From contig NZ_JACHGE010000002.1 of assembly GCF_014202225.1 (NCBI RefSeq), positions 124,001 to 188,000 of the forward strand: 64,000 nucleotides of DNA, given 5' to 3'. Made by a program: the position numbers and the translations under genes. A model generated the notes under the pieces. That model did no database searches and had not been told where the DNA came from. It was given only the letters and a program-made list of their open reading frames with translations. Shown here piece by piece: positions 23,195-32,260 of this stretch (position 1 is its first letter; every line of letters starts with the position of its first letter). The stretch is from Algibacter amylolyticus (GTDB lineage Bacteria > Bacteroidota > Bacteroidia > Flavobacteriales > Flavobacteriaceae).

Positions 23195-25720
23195 TTAATC
23201 ATTCAGTTTTACTGGCTGTGGTATATCTTCTTTTCCTAAGGAAAGTATGTTTGCAAATAGGCGATAAGCACCCGAAACACCCGCAGGAAACTCTCTAAAA
23301 AAGCTTAAACCTGTATACGTGTAATAGCCTTTACCATGTTTTGCCACAAGTAAACTACCATGTTTTGCAGATTCTCCTTTATCGTGCATGGATAGGATAG
23401 GCGTAAACGCTTTATCCCAACTATCAGGAAAATACAAACCGCGTTCTTGAGTCCATCCTTCAAAATCCTTTGGTGTGATTTTATTAGGAAAATTTAAAAC
23501 CTCATGGTCCGGATTTAAAAATTTAACTTTGGCGTTTTCGTCGGTTACTCTATCGCGCGATAATGTTAAATTATAGGGCCCTATAGCGTCTACTTTTACA
23601 CGGTGGCTGGTATTGTATTGTACCACCATGTTGCCGCCATTGGCAACAAAATCGAATAACAATTGCTGTTTAAAATTTAAATCTTCAACCGTGTTATAAG
23701 CTCTAATGCCAACAACAACAGCATCAAAATTACTTAATGTTTCAGGAGTAATATCCTCAGGCGATATAATCCTAACGTTATAACCAATCTGCTCTAAACT
23801 TTCAGGAACCACATCACCAGCACCTTGAATATACGCAATATTATTACCTCGTTTTTTTATATCTAATCGCACAATTTTACTTTCGCTAGGCAGCAATACC
23901 GTTTGGAAAGGGATATGCTCGTAATCTATATCAATAAGCTCTTTGGTATAACTTTTATCACCAACATGAACAATAGGACCAATAAAGCCTTCACTCTGTT
24001 CTTTAGGCGGGATTACTGTAAACGTAAGTAATTGTTCTTCACCTTTATGAGCTATAGATACCTTTTGCTTTTTTGGTAAAATACTCCAACCGTTAGGATG
24101 GCAAACTTCAACATCGCCTTCAAGATTATCTCTTCCAGCCTTAACAACTACGGTGATGTCTCGTTGTTGGTCATTATCCAAAATAATTACCTTCTCTGTA
24201 ATTTTTGCCGAAACTTCAGGGATAATTTCAAACGGACGATACAATTCACCTTTATCGGGTTTTGCGAAGCGTTGTATAACAGGTTTTGTAAAGGTTATTG
24301 GTGTATTGTTAATTAATAGATTAAAATCGATATTATAAACTCGTGGCGTTTCTGGTTTTCCAATAAGTGATTTATCGTCCACTTTATACATGCCTAAAGA
24401 TCCTTTTTCGTTTAGCCAATAAGGCGTAGTAGGTTCTGCGTTATTGGAGACTTTTAAAACCTCACTAAAATCATATTTTACATTGTTTTTAAGCGTAATA
24501 CCTTTAGCTATGTTTAAATCGCTGGCATTGTTTAGGCTTTCTAAAACTATGGGTAAGTCGCTTCTGTTAAGTACTTCAATATTTAGTTTTATGGTTTCGT
24601 TTTGGGTTGCCCAATTCGTTTCGGCCGATGCTTCTAAATACAATCCAGCGCACATTTCAATAATAGCCTTAAGCTCCTTAGTTTTTTGAGTTTTCCAATG
24701 TTTGTTATCTATGTTTTGAAGTAATTTGTATGCTTCAACTAACCCAGGAATATGTACCGCTGGATTTTTAAAGTTAAAGTTAGCTTCAATAGTATTTAAA
24801 ATATCACCTATAGCGCCTCCACCTTTTACGCGGTTCCAAGTGGTATCAATACCTTCAAAAATATTATTCGAGCCATTTAAAGGTTCTCCTTTTAAAAAGT
24901 CGATGTACTCAATGTCCGAGCCACGTTGTGATAAACGACCAAAACCTTGACATAAATGTTGGCTACGAGCCAAATCTGCCAATTCGTTATTACTTAAACC
25001 TTTTGTAGGGTAGTAGGTACCAATATCGAAGGTTAGCATGTTGCTTTTATCAACCTTATCAAAAGCTTCTTGACCGCCATATCGCCACGAACTTGTGTTG
25101 TAAAATAAACGCTTTGGTTGCCAAAGTTCCGTTTGGTTTAATTGAGATGTGTAGGCCTTATCATTGTTAGCTAAATCGAATGCCTCGATACTTAGAATAG
25201 CCGAAGTTGTATGATGTCCGTGTGTTTTACCGGCTCTTTTTTCATCGAATCTATTAATTATAATATCGGGTTTAAATTGGCGTATGGCCAAAACAACATC
25301 GCTTAATACTTGGTCTTTATCCCAAATATCTAGAGTTTCATTTGGGTGCTTAGAATAGCCAAAATCGTTGGCTCTAGTAAACAGCTGTTCGCCACCATCT
25401 ACACGTCTTGCAGCCAATAATTCTTGAGTTCTAATAACGCCTAAAAGTTCTCTTATTTCGGGGCCAATTAGGTTTTGCCCGCCATCGCCACGTGTTAACG
25501 ATAAGTATGCCGTTCTTGCCTTTACTTGGTTAGACATGTATGCAATTAAACGCGTGTTTTCGTCGTCTGGATGTGCTGCTACATATAAAACAGAACCTAA
25601 AAAGTTTAGCTTTTGTAGGGATTCATAAATCTCTGATGATGATGGTGCTTTGGGCTTCTGTGCTTGAGTAAATGATACTGCCAAAAGGCATACCAATAAT
25701 CTAAGTAATTGTTTCTGCAT
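23195..25720 (-). CDS. PIG-L family deacetylase (LmbE-like), multidomain secreted
   Basis: 841 residues. Signal peptide (to about residue 20, SFTQAQ), then a LmbE/PIG-L deacetylase domain with the zinc motif VAAHPDDENTRLIAYMSN and RGDGGQNLIGPE; GKTHGHHTTSAIL supplies the further His. The middle third contains NEW3/Ig-like beta modules (ITFTVIPPKEQ, VVKAGRDN) and the C-terminal 250 residues resemble a class-I-glutamine-amidotransferase-like fold (AVVVGIRAYNTVED, GGNMVVQYNTSH). It is probably periplasmic and acts on N-acetylated glycans. First gene of the four-gene operon, with a TATATTTG box 22 nt upstream. Confidence 0.92.
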   Translation of the reverse strand: MQKQLLRLLVCLLAVSFTQAQKPKAPSSSEIYESLQKLNFLGSVLYVAAHPDDENTRLIAYMSNQVKARTAYLSLTRGDGGQNLIGPEIRELLGVIRTQELLAARRVDGGEQLFTRANDFGYSKHPNETLDIWDKDQVLSDVVLAIRQFKPDIIINRFDEKRAGKTHGHHTTSAILSIEAFDLANNDKAYTSQLNQTELWQPKRLFYNTSSWRYGGQEAFDKVDKSNMLTFDIGTYYPTKGLSNNELADLARSQHLCQGFGRLSQRGSDIEYIDFLKGEPLNGSNNIFEGIDTTWNRVKGGGAIGDILNTIEANFNFKNPAVHIPGLVEAYKLLQNIDNKHWKTQKTKELKAIIEMCAGLYLEASAETNWATQNETIKLNIEVLNRSDLPIVLESLNNASDLNIAKGITLKNNVKYDFSEVLKVSNNAEPTTPYWLNEKGSLGMYKVDDKSLIGKPETPRVYNIDFNLLINNTPITFTKPVIQRFAKPDKGELYRPFEIIPEVSAKITEKVIILDNDQQRDITVVVKAGRDNLEGDVEVCHPNGWSILPKKQKVSIAHKGEEQLLTFTVIPPKEQSEGFIGPIVHVGDKSYTKELIDIDYEHIPFQTVLLPSESKIVRLDIKKRGNNIAYIQGAGDVVPESLEQIGYNVRIISPEDITPETLSNFDAVVVGIRAYNTVEDLNFKQQLLFDFVANGGNMVVQYNTSHRVKVDAIGPYNLTLSRDRVTDENAKVKFLNPDHEVLNFPNKITPKDFEGWTQERGLYFPDSWDKAFTPILSMHDKGESAKHGSLLVAKHGKGYYTYTGLSFFREFPAGVSGAYRLFANILSLGKEDIPQPVKLND

Positions 25721-25741
25721 GGTTTATTATTAGCTGAACCC

Positions 25742-25749
25742 CAAATATA
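25742..25749 (-). promoter_or_regulatory. Bacteroidetes -7 box (TATATTTG) for the PIG-L operon
   Basis: Read on the minus strand, TATATTTG matches TANNTTTG and lies 21 nt before the start at 25720. No clear -33 element is seen. Motif- and position-based inference. Confidence 0.45.
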
Positions 25750-26310
25750 AAAAACATAACAGCGATAGGGTTGGTTTTAGTTTTTATTTAACGCTTGTTA
25801 ACATTAGTGTTTTGTCTTATACAAGTGTTAAATCGGCTCCACTTACTATATCTTTTTAAAATCCATAACCATAGCATTAAACTATGCGATTTACAGAGGT
25901 TAAGCTTTTAATTTGCTATTACTTGAATATTAGAGGTGTAATGGTGTTTTATAAGGTATCTTTGGTGTAAAATTATTTGTTTGTACATATTAATTCATGT
26001 TTTCGCAATACTTCCGTGAAAAGCAAAGACTTAACACATGAGTCCGAATTTATATTTCAAACCCTAGTGGCCAACTTAATGCCTGATTGCTAGATAATAC
26101 TTATTTAATAGTAATCTTTCGCACTGCTTATGTCATTACTTCGCATGGCGTGTCAATCTAAAAATCATGGCTTTTAAAAAACGTCTTGGGCTTATACTAA
26201 ATCAATTTATTTTCAACAAAGGTTTGTGCATTTCCATTAAGGCAACTTCCAATTATCACACAACATAAATTAAAGAGGATTTAAAGTAGCTAGTACTGGA
26301 TTCCAGTTTT
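25750..26310. other. Intergenic stretch without recognisable genes
   Basis: About 560 nt between the PIG-L promoter and repeat copy 3 on the way to the divergent methyltransferase. I see no open frame with coding character, no tRNA-like fold and no repeat of the families listed elsewhere. The base composition is ordinary for the window. It may be a decayed region. Confidence 0.5.
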
Positions 26311-26401
26311 GGGCGTGCCCCTTTGGGTCGGGCTTTACATTACAATTCCTCGCACTTCCTTCCAGTCAGGCTGTGGGATTTTCATTGCAATCCCTCACGC
26401 A
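26311..26401 (+). repeat. Interspersed structured repeat, copy 3 (type B)
   Basis: Begins GGGCGTGCCC and ends AATCCCTCACGCA. Terminal pairs GCGTG/CACGC show a compensatory change at the fifth pair compared with GCGTT/AACGC. First hairpin CCC..GGG. Middle part (TCCTCGCAC..GGCTGTGGG) matches copies at 51244 (reverse) and 57663. It ends 17 nt before the methyltransferase start, so it is inside that gene's leader. Confidence 0.85.
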
Positions 26402-26417
26402 CTAAATAGAAACTATC

Positions 26418-27482
26418 ATGTTAGATATTACAATAAACAAACCAACACCTTTTATTTTTAAGCAACCCTTAAAAGTGTTTAATGGCAGTACCGATGTTAA
26501 GCAGGCCATAAAAACCTTAGAAGCCGGTAAACCCTTATTAATTACAGCCTTTTATAGCAATGGTTTGCTGCTTCTTAAAGCACTCGATGTTCATTTAAAA
26601 AGCACATGGCCACATACTACTTTTAAAGAGCAACGCGCATATAGATCTGCGTATCATAAGCTTTCAAATCTTATATTAATAGAGGTTACAGACCATCAAT
26701 TAACTGTAAAAAAAGCACCAGCTATTGGGTGGTTAAAAGCGCTGTATCCAGAAACTAGTAGTTTTATATTAACATTTGTTCAAATACAAGGTCTAAATAG
26801 TTCCTGGCAATGGTATAGCAAAGGAGTGGTAATTCCGGTTTTACGGAATAAAATCCATCCGTATTACGGTGCTTATTTCCCCACACGTTTTGATCATTTA
26901 ATACTATTCGATAGATGGTTAACACGCTATAAAGGCCCTAAAAAATCGGCTATCGATGTAGGAGTGGGTAGTGGCGTGTTATCTTTTCAAATACTTAAAC
27001 ATGGTTTTCAAAACGTTTTTGCCACCGATACTAATCCTAATGCTATTATAGGTTTAACTGAATCTATAAAAGATACCAAACTCTCTAGAAAAATAGAGTT
27101 GGAGTACGCATCGCTATTTGGTAAATGGGATAAGCAAACCGAATTAATTGTATTTAATCCACCTTGGTTACCAACATCAAAGGATATACAAAATATTGAT
27201 GAAGCCATGTATTATAACGCAACCTTGTTTCCTGAGTTTTTCGAACAAGCCAAAAAGCGCTTGTTGCCAAATGGTAAATTGGTAATACTATTTTCAAACC
27301 TAGCGCAAATAGCAGAATTAACAACAGAGCATCCTATTGAAAAAGAATTGGCCGAAGGGGGAAGATTTCAACTAAGTAATTGTTATAAAAAATCAGTAAA
27401 ATTGGCTTCAAAAAACACGAAACGTCAGCAAAATTGGCGTGCTCTAGAAATGGTAGAACTTTGGGAGCTTACAGGTAATTAA
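26418..27482 (+). CDS. Class I SAM-dependent methyltransferase (HemK/RsmC-like)
   Basis: 354 residues. The C-terminal half has the Rossmann methyltransferase core: SAIDVGVGSGVLSFQIL (motif I), FATDTNPNAIIGL (motif II) and the catalytic-type LIVFNPPWLP (NPPW, as in N-methyltransferases of the HemK/RsmC group). The N-terminal 160 residues form an unrecognised domain. The substrate could be rRNA, tRNA or protein glutamine; it cannot be fixed from sequence. The leader contains a structured repeat (copy 3). Transcribed alone, followed by a strong bidirectional terminator. Confidence 0.88.
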   Translation: MLDITINKPTPFIFKQPLKVFNGSTDVKQAIKTLEAGKPLLITAFYSNGLLLLKALDVHLKSTWPHTTFKEQRAYRSAYHKLSNLILIEVTDHQLTVKKAPAIGWLKALYPETSSFILTFVQIQGLNSSWQWYSKGVVIPVLRNKIHPYYGAYFPTRFDHLILFDRWLTRYKGPKKSAIDVGVGSGVLSFQILKHGFQNVFATDTNPNAIIGLTESIKDTKLSRKIELEYASLFGKWDKQTELIVFNPPWLPTSKDIQNIDEAMYYNATLFPEFFEQAKKRLLPNGKLVILFSNLAQIAELTTEHPIEKELAEGGRFQLSNCYKKSVKLASKNTKRQQNWRALEMVELWELTGN

Positions 27483-27487
27483 GATTT

Positions 27488-27533
27488 AAAAAAAAAACAA
27501 AAACCAGTGTGAATGCTGGTTTTTGTTTTTTTT
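27488..27533. terminator. Bidirectional terminator between convergent genes
   Basis: Perfect stem CAAAAACCAG/CTGGTTTTTG (27498-27507 and 27516-27525), flanked by an A-run on the left and a T-run on the right. It serves the methyltransferase gene (+) and the lipoprotein gene at 27541 (-). Confidence 0.9.
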
Positions 27534-27540
27534 AAACACT

Positions 27541-28023
27541 TTAAATTTGTTTAAAGTTTATGTGTTCGGTTTTGGGTTTTTTATTTTCTGGTTCCGCAGG
27601 AATAATAGGTCTGGATTGCTGATTAAAAAATAATTGCTGAATAGAATCCATGCGGCGCATCATGTGTTCAATTTGTTGATTATGATTCATGAAACCATCA
27701 TGAAAAAAGTTTTCTGAATGAAACTGTTTCGAGTCAGAATCACGACCAAAAAAATCATTAAAAAACGAATCATTAAAAAAGCTATGACTATTAAAATGCT
27801 TCTGAAATTCCATTTTTAAACTATCGTTTACTTTTCCGTTACTAGAATAACTGTAGGAGTAAATGGAATCGTAGCGCGTTAAATTACCATTTTCATCATA
27901 TTCTTTATTAACCGTAATATTTTCGTCTGGTTTTAGGGCTAGAGGCTCGCTTTGTTGTTTGTCTTGTCCTGAACAATTAAAAAACAACAAACAAAACAAA
28001 GGGATTAAATTCAATGTTTTCAT
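27541..28023 (-). CDS. Hypothetical Phe/His/Asp-rich lipoprotein
   Basis: 160 residues. Signal peptide MKTLNLIPLFCLLFFNCSG with lipobox FFNC. The middle (about residues 75-120) is rich in Phe, His, Asp and Asn (SFFNDSFFNDFFGRDSDS, FFHDGFMNHNQQ), giving a low-complexity aromatic surface segment. No domain recognised. The pattern resembles short envelope lipoproteins of Flavobacteria of unknown role. It is close to the bidirectional terminator and stands alone on the minus strand. Confidence 0.75.
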   Translation of the reverse strand: MKTLNLIPLFCLLFFNCSGQDKQQSEPLALKPDENITVNKEYDENGNLTRYDSIYSYSYSSNGKVNDSLKMEFQKHFNSHSFFNDSFFNDFFGRDSDSKQFHSENFFHDGFMNHNQQIEHMMRRMDSIQQLFFNQQSRPIIPAEPENKKPKTEHINFKQI

Positions 28024-28240
28024 AGGTATATATTTTAAAATTAAACAATAACTAACGATTATTATTTTTCAAAAAATGTGCCGAAATAATTCATCGAAAT
28101 ATATGCTTGTTTTTCAATGTCAAATTGACAGCGCTCTAAAACAAGGGCATGTAGATGTCTGCAAGTATTTTAAGCCTATCGAAAATATTACCATAAGTTA
28201 AATTTAAGCTTTATGTTTTTTTATTAAACTGTTTGTATAA

Positions 28241-28272
28241 AAAAACCACCTTGTTTTCACAAGATGGCTTTT
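28241..28272 (-). terminator. Terminator downstream of the FKBP gene
   Basis: Read on the minus strand: CCATCTTGT, a GAAA loop, ACAAGGTGG with one G-U pair, then a run of seven T. Lies 22 nt after the FKBP stop. Confidence 0.8.
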
Positions 28273-28293
28273 AAATATTATTAAAAATATACT

Positions 28294-29127
28294 TTAATTA
28301 ACGGATAGTAAAGTGATGTCATAAATAAGGACAGAACCTCCTTCAATTCCTGCGGCTCCTGTATTTCCGTAAGTTAAATGTGCTGGAATATAGAGTGTGC
28401 CGCTTCCGCCTTCATTAAAATAGGTTATACCTTCAGCTAGTCCTGAAAGTATTGAGTTTAACTGTACGTCTGTAGCTGTTGTGCTTTCAAAAAACACTTC
28501 TCCATCTGTAAAATAGCCTTTAATCGTAAATGTTACATTATCTGTTAATGTAGGTTGCTCTCCATCTCCAGGTTCATCAATCGTGAAAAATAAACCGGTA
28601 CCAGATTGTTGCGCTGTTAACTCGTTTTCTATTAAATAATTTTGAATTTCTGCTTCATTTTCCGTTTTGTAATTAACATAAATAAGTTCGATATCGAAAA
28701 TAATTACAGAACCAGCAGGAATACTTCCGTTAGCGCTACTTCCATAGGCTAAATGTGCTGGGATAATAAGAGTACCACTTCCGCCTTCTTTAAAATAAGT
28801 TATACCTTCACTAAAACCAGGTATTAAACTGTTTAAAAAAGTAAAGGAAACGCCTTCTTCAGGGCTTTCATCAAACACAGTACCGTCTGTTAAATAGCCC
28901 TTGTATGCTACTTTAACTCTATCGGTTGTTAATGGGGTAACACCAGTTCCTGGGTTATCTATTATGTAATATAAGCCACTGTTACTAGATTGTACAGTTA
29001 AATTATTAGTGGCAATATATGCCTGAATTTCTTGTTCGTTTTCGCTAGTGTAGTCTTTTGGGGCATCGTCAGAACTACAAGCTGTAAATAAAATTACAGC
29101 AAGTACCATACATAGTTTTTTCATCAT
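28294..29127 (-). CDS. Secreted lipoprotein with two FKBP-type peptidyl-prolyl isomerase domains
   Basis: 277 residues. Lipoprotein signal with lipobox FTACSS (start at 29127 or at the next Met, 29124). Domain 1 (about residues 60-150) is canonical: VAYKGYLTDGTVFDES and PAHLAYG carry the active-site Tyr, Phe-Asp and Tyr. Domain 2 (about residues 185-275) aligns with TIKGYFTDGEVFFES and PAHLTYG. The Tyr of the YKGY position is Ile and the Asp of FDES is Phe, so it is probably inactive for isomerisation. It would fold proteins in the periplasm or outer envelope. Single gene with its own terminator. Confidence 0.92.
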   Translation of the reverse strand: MMKKLCMVLAVILFTACSSDDAPKDYTSENEQEIQAYIATNNLTVQSSNSGLYYIIDNPGTGVTPLTTDRVKVAYKGYLTDGTVFDESPEEGVSFTFLNSLIPGFSEGITYFKEGGSGTLIIPAHLAYGSSANGSIPAGSVIIFDIELIYVNYKTENEAEIQNYLIENELTAQQSGTGLFFTIDEPGDGEQPTLTDNVTFTIKGYFTDGEVFFESTTATDVQLNSILSGLAEGITYFNEGGSGTLYIPAHLTYGNTGAAGIEGGSVLIYDITLLSVN

Positions 29128-29215
29128 ATTAAATTTTTTGGTAAATATATAAGCAATAGCCTTATTTATTAAGGTTTTTAACGTTTCTTTTAAAGATTTT
29201 GTGCTATTTAAAACG

Positions 29216-30175
29216 TTACCTAGATAACTTTTGTTCGTTATTCAAAATAAGCTTAACGGCCTGCTTGTACTTAAACGGGTTGGTCGCTTTTTTTATTGCC
29301 TTGTACGTTTTTTGAGGGTTGGAACACGATTGCGAAAAGAACTCCCAAAACCCTAGCATTTTCATTTTTATAGGTGTTGGTCCCGAAAGGTATTCGTCGT
29401 ACTGCTGGTAAATAGTATTATGGAATTCTTCAAAAATGTCCCAGCGGTTTTCAGGATATTCTGTGGTGTCATTTTTTATCATTTGTGGTAAAAACGGGTC
29501 GGCAATTAAGCCACGACCAATCATAAAATGATCTAAGCTAGGAAAACGATTTTGCATCGCTTTAAAACTGGCCACACTTGTAATATCGCCGTTGTAATAC
29601 AGCTTATGTTTCGTACTGCTTATACAACGCTCAAAAGCATCAAGATCTACAGGACCTTTATAAAGTTGTTTGCCTATTCTGGCATGAATGGCAATGTTTT
29701 TTAGTGGATATTGATCTAAAATAGGGAAGACCTCTAATATTTCTTCAGCATGTTCATAACCCATTCGCATTTTCATCGATACCAAAATATCCGTTTCCTT
29801 ATGGGCACGTTCTAAAATAGTATTTATTTTTTCAGGATTACAAATTAACCCAGAACCCATTCCAGATTTAGCAACCATAGGGTATGGGCAACCCAAATTC
29901 CAATTTAACTCTTTGTAACCTAAACTTTGCACATATTTGGCAACAAACAAAAAATCTTCGGCATCGTTAGTTATAATTTGCGGTATAACCTCTAATGTTG
30001 TATTGTTTTCTAGCAATAAATCGTTTTGATAAGACGATTTTATTTTAAACTTTCCGTTAAGCCTTATGTAAGGCGAATAAAAGGTGTCTATACCTCCAAA
30101 ATAATGATGAAACGCATTACGGAATCTAAAATCTGTAAACCCTTGTAATGGAGAAGAAAGTAATGTAAAAGCCAT
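29216..30175 (-). CDS. tRNA-dihydrouridine synthase
   Basis: 319 residues, FMN-dependent TIM barrel of the Dus family. LSSPLQGFTDFRFRNAF at the start, LNWNLGCPYPMVAKSGMGSGL (catalytic Cys in the NxGCP motif, about residue 100), VSMKMRMGYE, IAIHARIGKQLYKG and MIGRGLIADPFL are the expected segments. It reduces uridine to dihydrouridine in tRNA D-loops. The sub-type (DusA/B/C) cannot be fixed; the length is close to DusC. A TATCTTTG box lies 18 nt upstream. Confidence 0.92.
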   Translation of the reverse strand: MAFTLLSSPLQGFTDFRFRNAFHHYFGGIDTFYSPYIRLNGKFKIKSSYQNDLLLENNTTLEVIPQIITNDAEDFLFVAKYVQSLGYKELNWNLGCPYPMVAKSGMGSGLICNPEKINTILERAHKETDILVSMKMRMGYEHAEEILEVFPILDQYPLKNIAIHARIGKQLYKGPVDLDAFERCISSTKHKLYYNGDITSVASFKAMQNRFPSLDHFMIGRGLIADPFLPQMIKNDTTEYPENRWDIFEEFHNTIYQQYDEYLSGPTPIKMKMLGFWEFFSQSCSNPQKTYKAIKKATNPFKYKQAVKLILNNEQKLSR

Positions 30176-30192
30176 TTATAATTTATGTGGCG

Positions 30193-30200
30193 CAAAGATA
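30193..30200 (-). promoter_or_regulatory. Bacteroidetes -7 box (TATCTTTG) upstream of the dus gene
   Basis: Minus-strand TATCTTTG matches TANNTTTG and ends 17 nt before the start codon at 30175. It lies just before repeat copy 4. Motif-based inference. Confidence 0.45.
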
Positions 30201-30220
30201 GGTATAACTTTGTTTTATTT

Positions 30221-30300
30221 GGGCGTTTTAACACGCTTTCACTACTCGCTCCCTCCAAAAAAGTCGGGGAGCTCAAACAGGCCGTTCAATCGTTAACGCA
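30221..30300 (+). repeat. Interspersed structured repeat, copy 4 (type A, first hairpin missing)
   Basis: Begins GGGCGTTTTAACAC and ends ATCGTTAACGCA. Terminal GCGTT/AACGC. Hairpin 1 (ACC..GGT) seen in other copies is deleted. Hairpin 2 has six perfect pairs (GCTCCC/GGGAGC). The tail GAGCTCAAACAGGCCGTTCA is identical to copy 1. Sits between two minus-strand genes. Confidence 0.85.
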
Positions 30301-30342
30301 CCTATCAACTAAGTTTTGTAATGCACCCAAAATATAGTTTAT

Positions 30343-30960
30343 TTAGTTTTTTAACCAACCCGCAATACTTTGTCTTTCTCGGGTGTGCGAAGCATGAACT
30401 TCGTGTTCCATTTCATCACTTCTAAAAAATACCATTCGGCCTCCTAAAGGCGAAATATTTATTTGGTTTCCATATTTTGGATATAACGAGAGTAGTCCGC
30501 CATCAGTATCTTTCCAGTCGTTATTAAGATATAACACGATTGAAAATTTGCGACCCTTTTCATTCTTAAATTGGTCGATATGCCGTTTGTAAAAACTATC
30601 CTTTTCGTAGCTCGAATAATGACTTTCATAACGTTTAATAGCAGTAAAGCAAGTTTTATTTAAGTACTTAATAAAATGCTCAACCTTTTGTAAATAAACC
30701 AGTTCAAAAGGATTTAAACTTTGCGCTTCAATCCAGTTAATTTTATCACCTCTAATTAGTTTGTTTTCATGAAAATCAGTTTTATTTCCAATTCCAGAAA
30801 AGGTCATATTTCCGGCATCACTAAAAAACTGAATATTTGCTTTTAGGCCATTTACAGTTTGTGGTAGAATAAAATTATCGCAGCAGCCATAATTGTTTTT
30901 TATAAGCCCATTAATAAGGCCTTCAAATTGGTTGTTCTCGAAAACATCTGCGTTTGCCAT
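30343..30960 (-). CDS. 2-oxoglutarate/Fe(II)-dependent oxygenase (prolyl 4-hydroxylase-like)
   Basis: 205 residues, double-stranded beta-helix dioxygenase. Iron ligands are visible in YKRHIDQFKN (His-x-Asp, about residue 125) and the distal His in MEHEVHASHTRERQSIAGWL, whose Arg is the expected 2-oxoglutarate ligand. YLNNDWKDTDGGLLSLY and GRMVFFRSDE are typical of the P4Hc group. Substrate not known. Stands alone, between a repeat copy and the lpxD terminator. Confidence 0.92.
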   Translation of the reverse strand: MANADVFENNQFEGLINGLIKNNYGCCDNFILPQTVNGLKANIQFFSDAGNMTFSGIGNKTDFHENKLIRGDKINWIEAQSLNPFELVYLQKVEHFIKYLNKTCFTAIKRYESHYSSYEKDSFYKRHIDQFKNEKGRKFSIVLYLNNDWKDTDGGLLSLYPKYGNQINISPLGGRMVFFRSDEMEHEVHASHTRERQSIAGWLKN

Positions 30961-31065
30961 AGGTTTAATTTTTAATTTTACCTAGGTGTAACTGTACAGA
31001 CAGGAGTAATCAAAGAACGTTGTTTTTATTGTCTTATCAAGCTTAAATTTTATAAATAAATAAAG

Positions 31066-31095
31066 AAGCCACTCCGTTTTTACAAAGTGGCTTTT
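31066..31095 (-). terminator. Terminator downstream of lpxD
   Basis: Eight-base stem AAGCCACT/AGTGGCTT around a 12-nt loop. The minus strand continues into CTTTATTT. It lies 110 nt after the lpxD stop and could also act on plus-strand transcripts. Confidence 0.6.
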
Positions 31096-31206
31096 CTTAA
31101 TTCCGCGAAAGCGAAAAGAGTATTTATTTAATTAGTCTTTTTGAGAAGTTTTTGGTTTCTAATAGCTTGTGAATTTTAAACGATAAACAATTCGTTAAAG
31201 TCTATC

Positions 31207-32199
31207 TTATTTTTTAACAAGTCTTCGCATGGCTACCCATTGTTTAAGCATAGCCTTAGCATCTTGAGCAGGATATCCTAAAACGGTTTCGCCAGCTTTA
31301 ACGTTATTCATAACACCAGAACCGGCACCAACTGTTGCACCAGATTCTATTGTGGTATGGTCTTTTATAGAAGCAGAACCACCAATAATAACGCCATCGC
31401 CTAAAGTTACAGAACCCGCAAGACCACTATGGCCAGCCATAATACACGAGCGTCCCATAACGCTATTGTGCGCTATTTGTACTAGGTTATCAATTTTACA
31501 GCCATCTCCAATAATGGTGCTGCTAAATTTAGCTCTATCAACACATGAGTTTGCTCCAATTTCAACATGATGACCAATAATTACATTTCCTATTTGTGGT
31601 ATTTTGGTAAGACCTCTACCATCATCACTTGGGCGATATCCAAAACCATCGGCACCTATACTTACATTGGTATGAAAAATACAATGATTACCAATAACAC
31701 AACGTTCTCTTATAACCGTTCCAGACCATACGGTGGTTTGATCGCCTATAGTAGTTTCATCAAAAACGCAAACGTTAGGGTAAAGTGTTACCCCAGATCC
31801 TAAAACTACATTTTTGCCTACATAGCAATTGGCTCCAATTTTACAGCCATTTCCAATTGTAGCGGTATCATGAACTACGGCGGTAGGATGAATGTCGGTT
31901 TCAAACTCTGGTGCTGGCGGATTAAATAATTCTAAAACTCTAGCCATCGCCAAATCGGCATTTTTAACTTTTATAATAGCACGATTGTCTCCAGGTTCTA
32001 GCGTTAAGTTATCATTTAACAACACAGCAGAAGCTTTAGAATCATTCCATAATTTTAAGTATTTACTACTACCAATGAATGTAATGTGATGTTTTTTAGC
32101 ATGGTTTAATTGCTCTGGGCCTTCAATACGTTGCGTGGTGTTTCCTATTAATTCACCTTTTAACAAGTCATTAATTTCCTCAATCGTGTAAGTTTGCAT
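31207..32199 (-). CDS. lpxD: UDP-3-O-(3-hydroxyacyl)glucosamine N-acyltransferase LpxD
   Basis: 330 residues. Transfers the N-linked acyl chain in lipid A synthesis. N-terminal uridine-binding domain (TYTIEEINDLLKGELIGN, HHITFIGSSKYLKLWNDS), then a left-handed beta helix of hexapeptide repeats (VVHDTATIGNGCKIGANCYVG, IGDGCKIDNLVQIAHNSVMG) with the catalytic His in the AHNSVMG region, and a C-terminal helix. Length fits. It may be a second copy outside the main lpxD-lpxC-fabZ-lpxA group, since those neighbours are absent here. Confidence 0.95.
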   Translation of the reverse strand: MQTYTIEEINDLLKGELIGNTTQRIEGPEQLNHAKKHHITFIGSSKYLKLWNDSKASAVLLNDNLTLEPGDNRAIIKVKNADLAMARVLELFNPPAPEFETDIHPTAVVHDTATIGNGCKIGANCYVGKNVVLGSGVTLYPNVCVFDETTIGDQTTVWSGTVIRERCVIGNHCIFHTNVSIGADGFGYRPSDDGRGLTKIPQIGNVIIGHHVEIGANSCVDRAKFSSTIIGDGCKIDNLVQIAHNSVMGRSCIMAGHSGLAGSVTLGDGVIIGGSASIKDHTTIESGATVGAGSGVMNNVKAGETVLGYPAQDAKAMLKQWVAMRRLVKK

Positions 32200-32260
32200 G
32201 TAATTTTAGTTGGTTAGTGTGCTTGTAAAGCTAATGGAAAAAAACTAAAATTATAGTGTT

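Noticed and set aside
28076-28201. A 41-codon plus-strand frame in the gap upstream of the lipoprotein gene
   Set aside because: No signal, domain, operon link or ribosome site; codon composition like the surrounding non-coding DNA.
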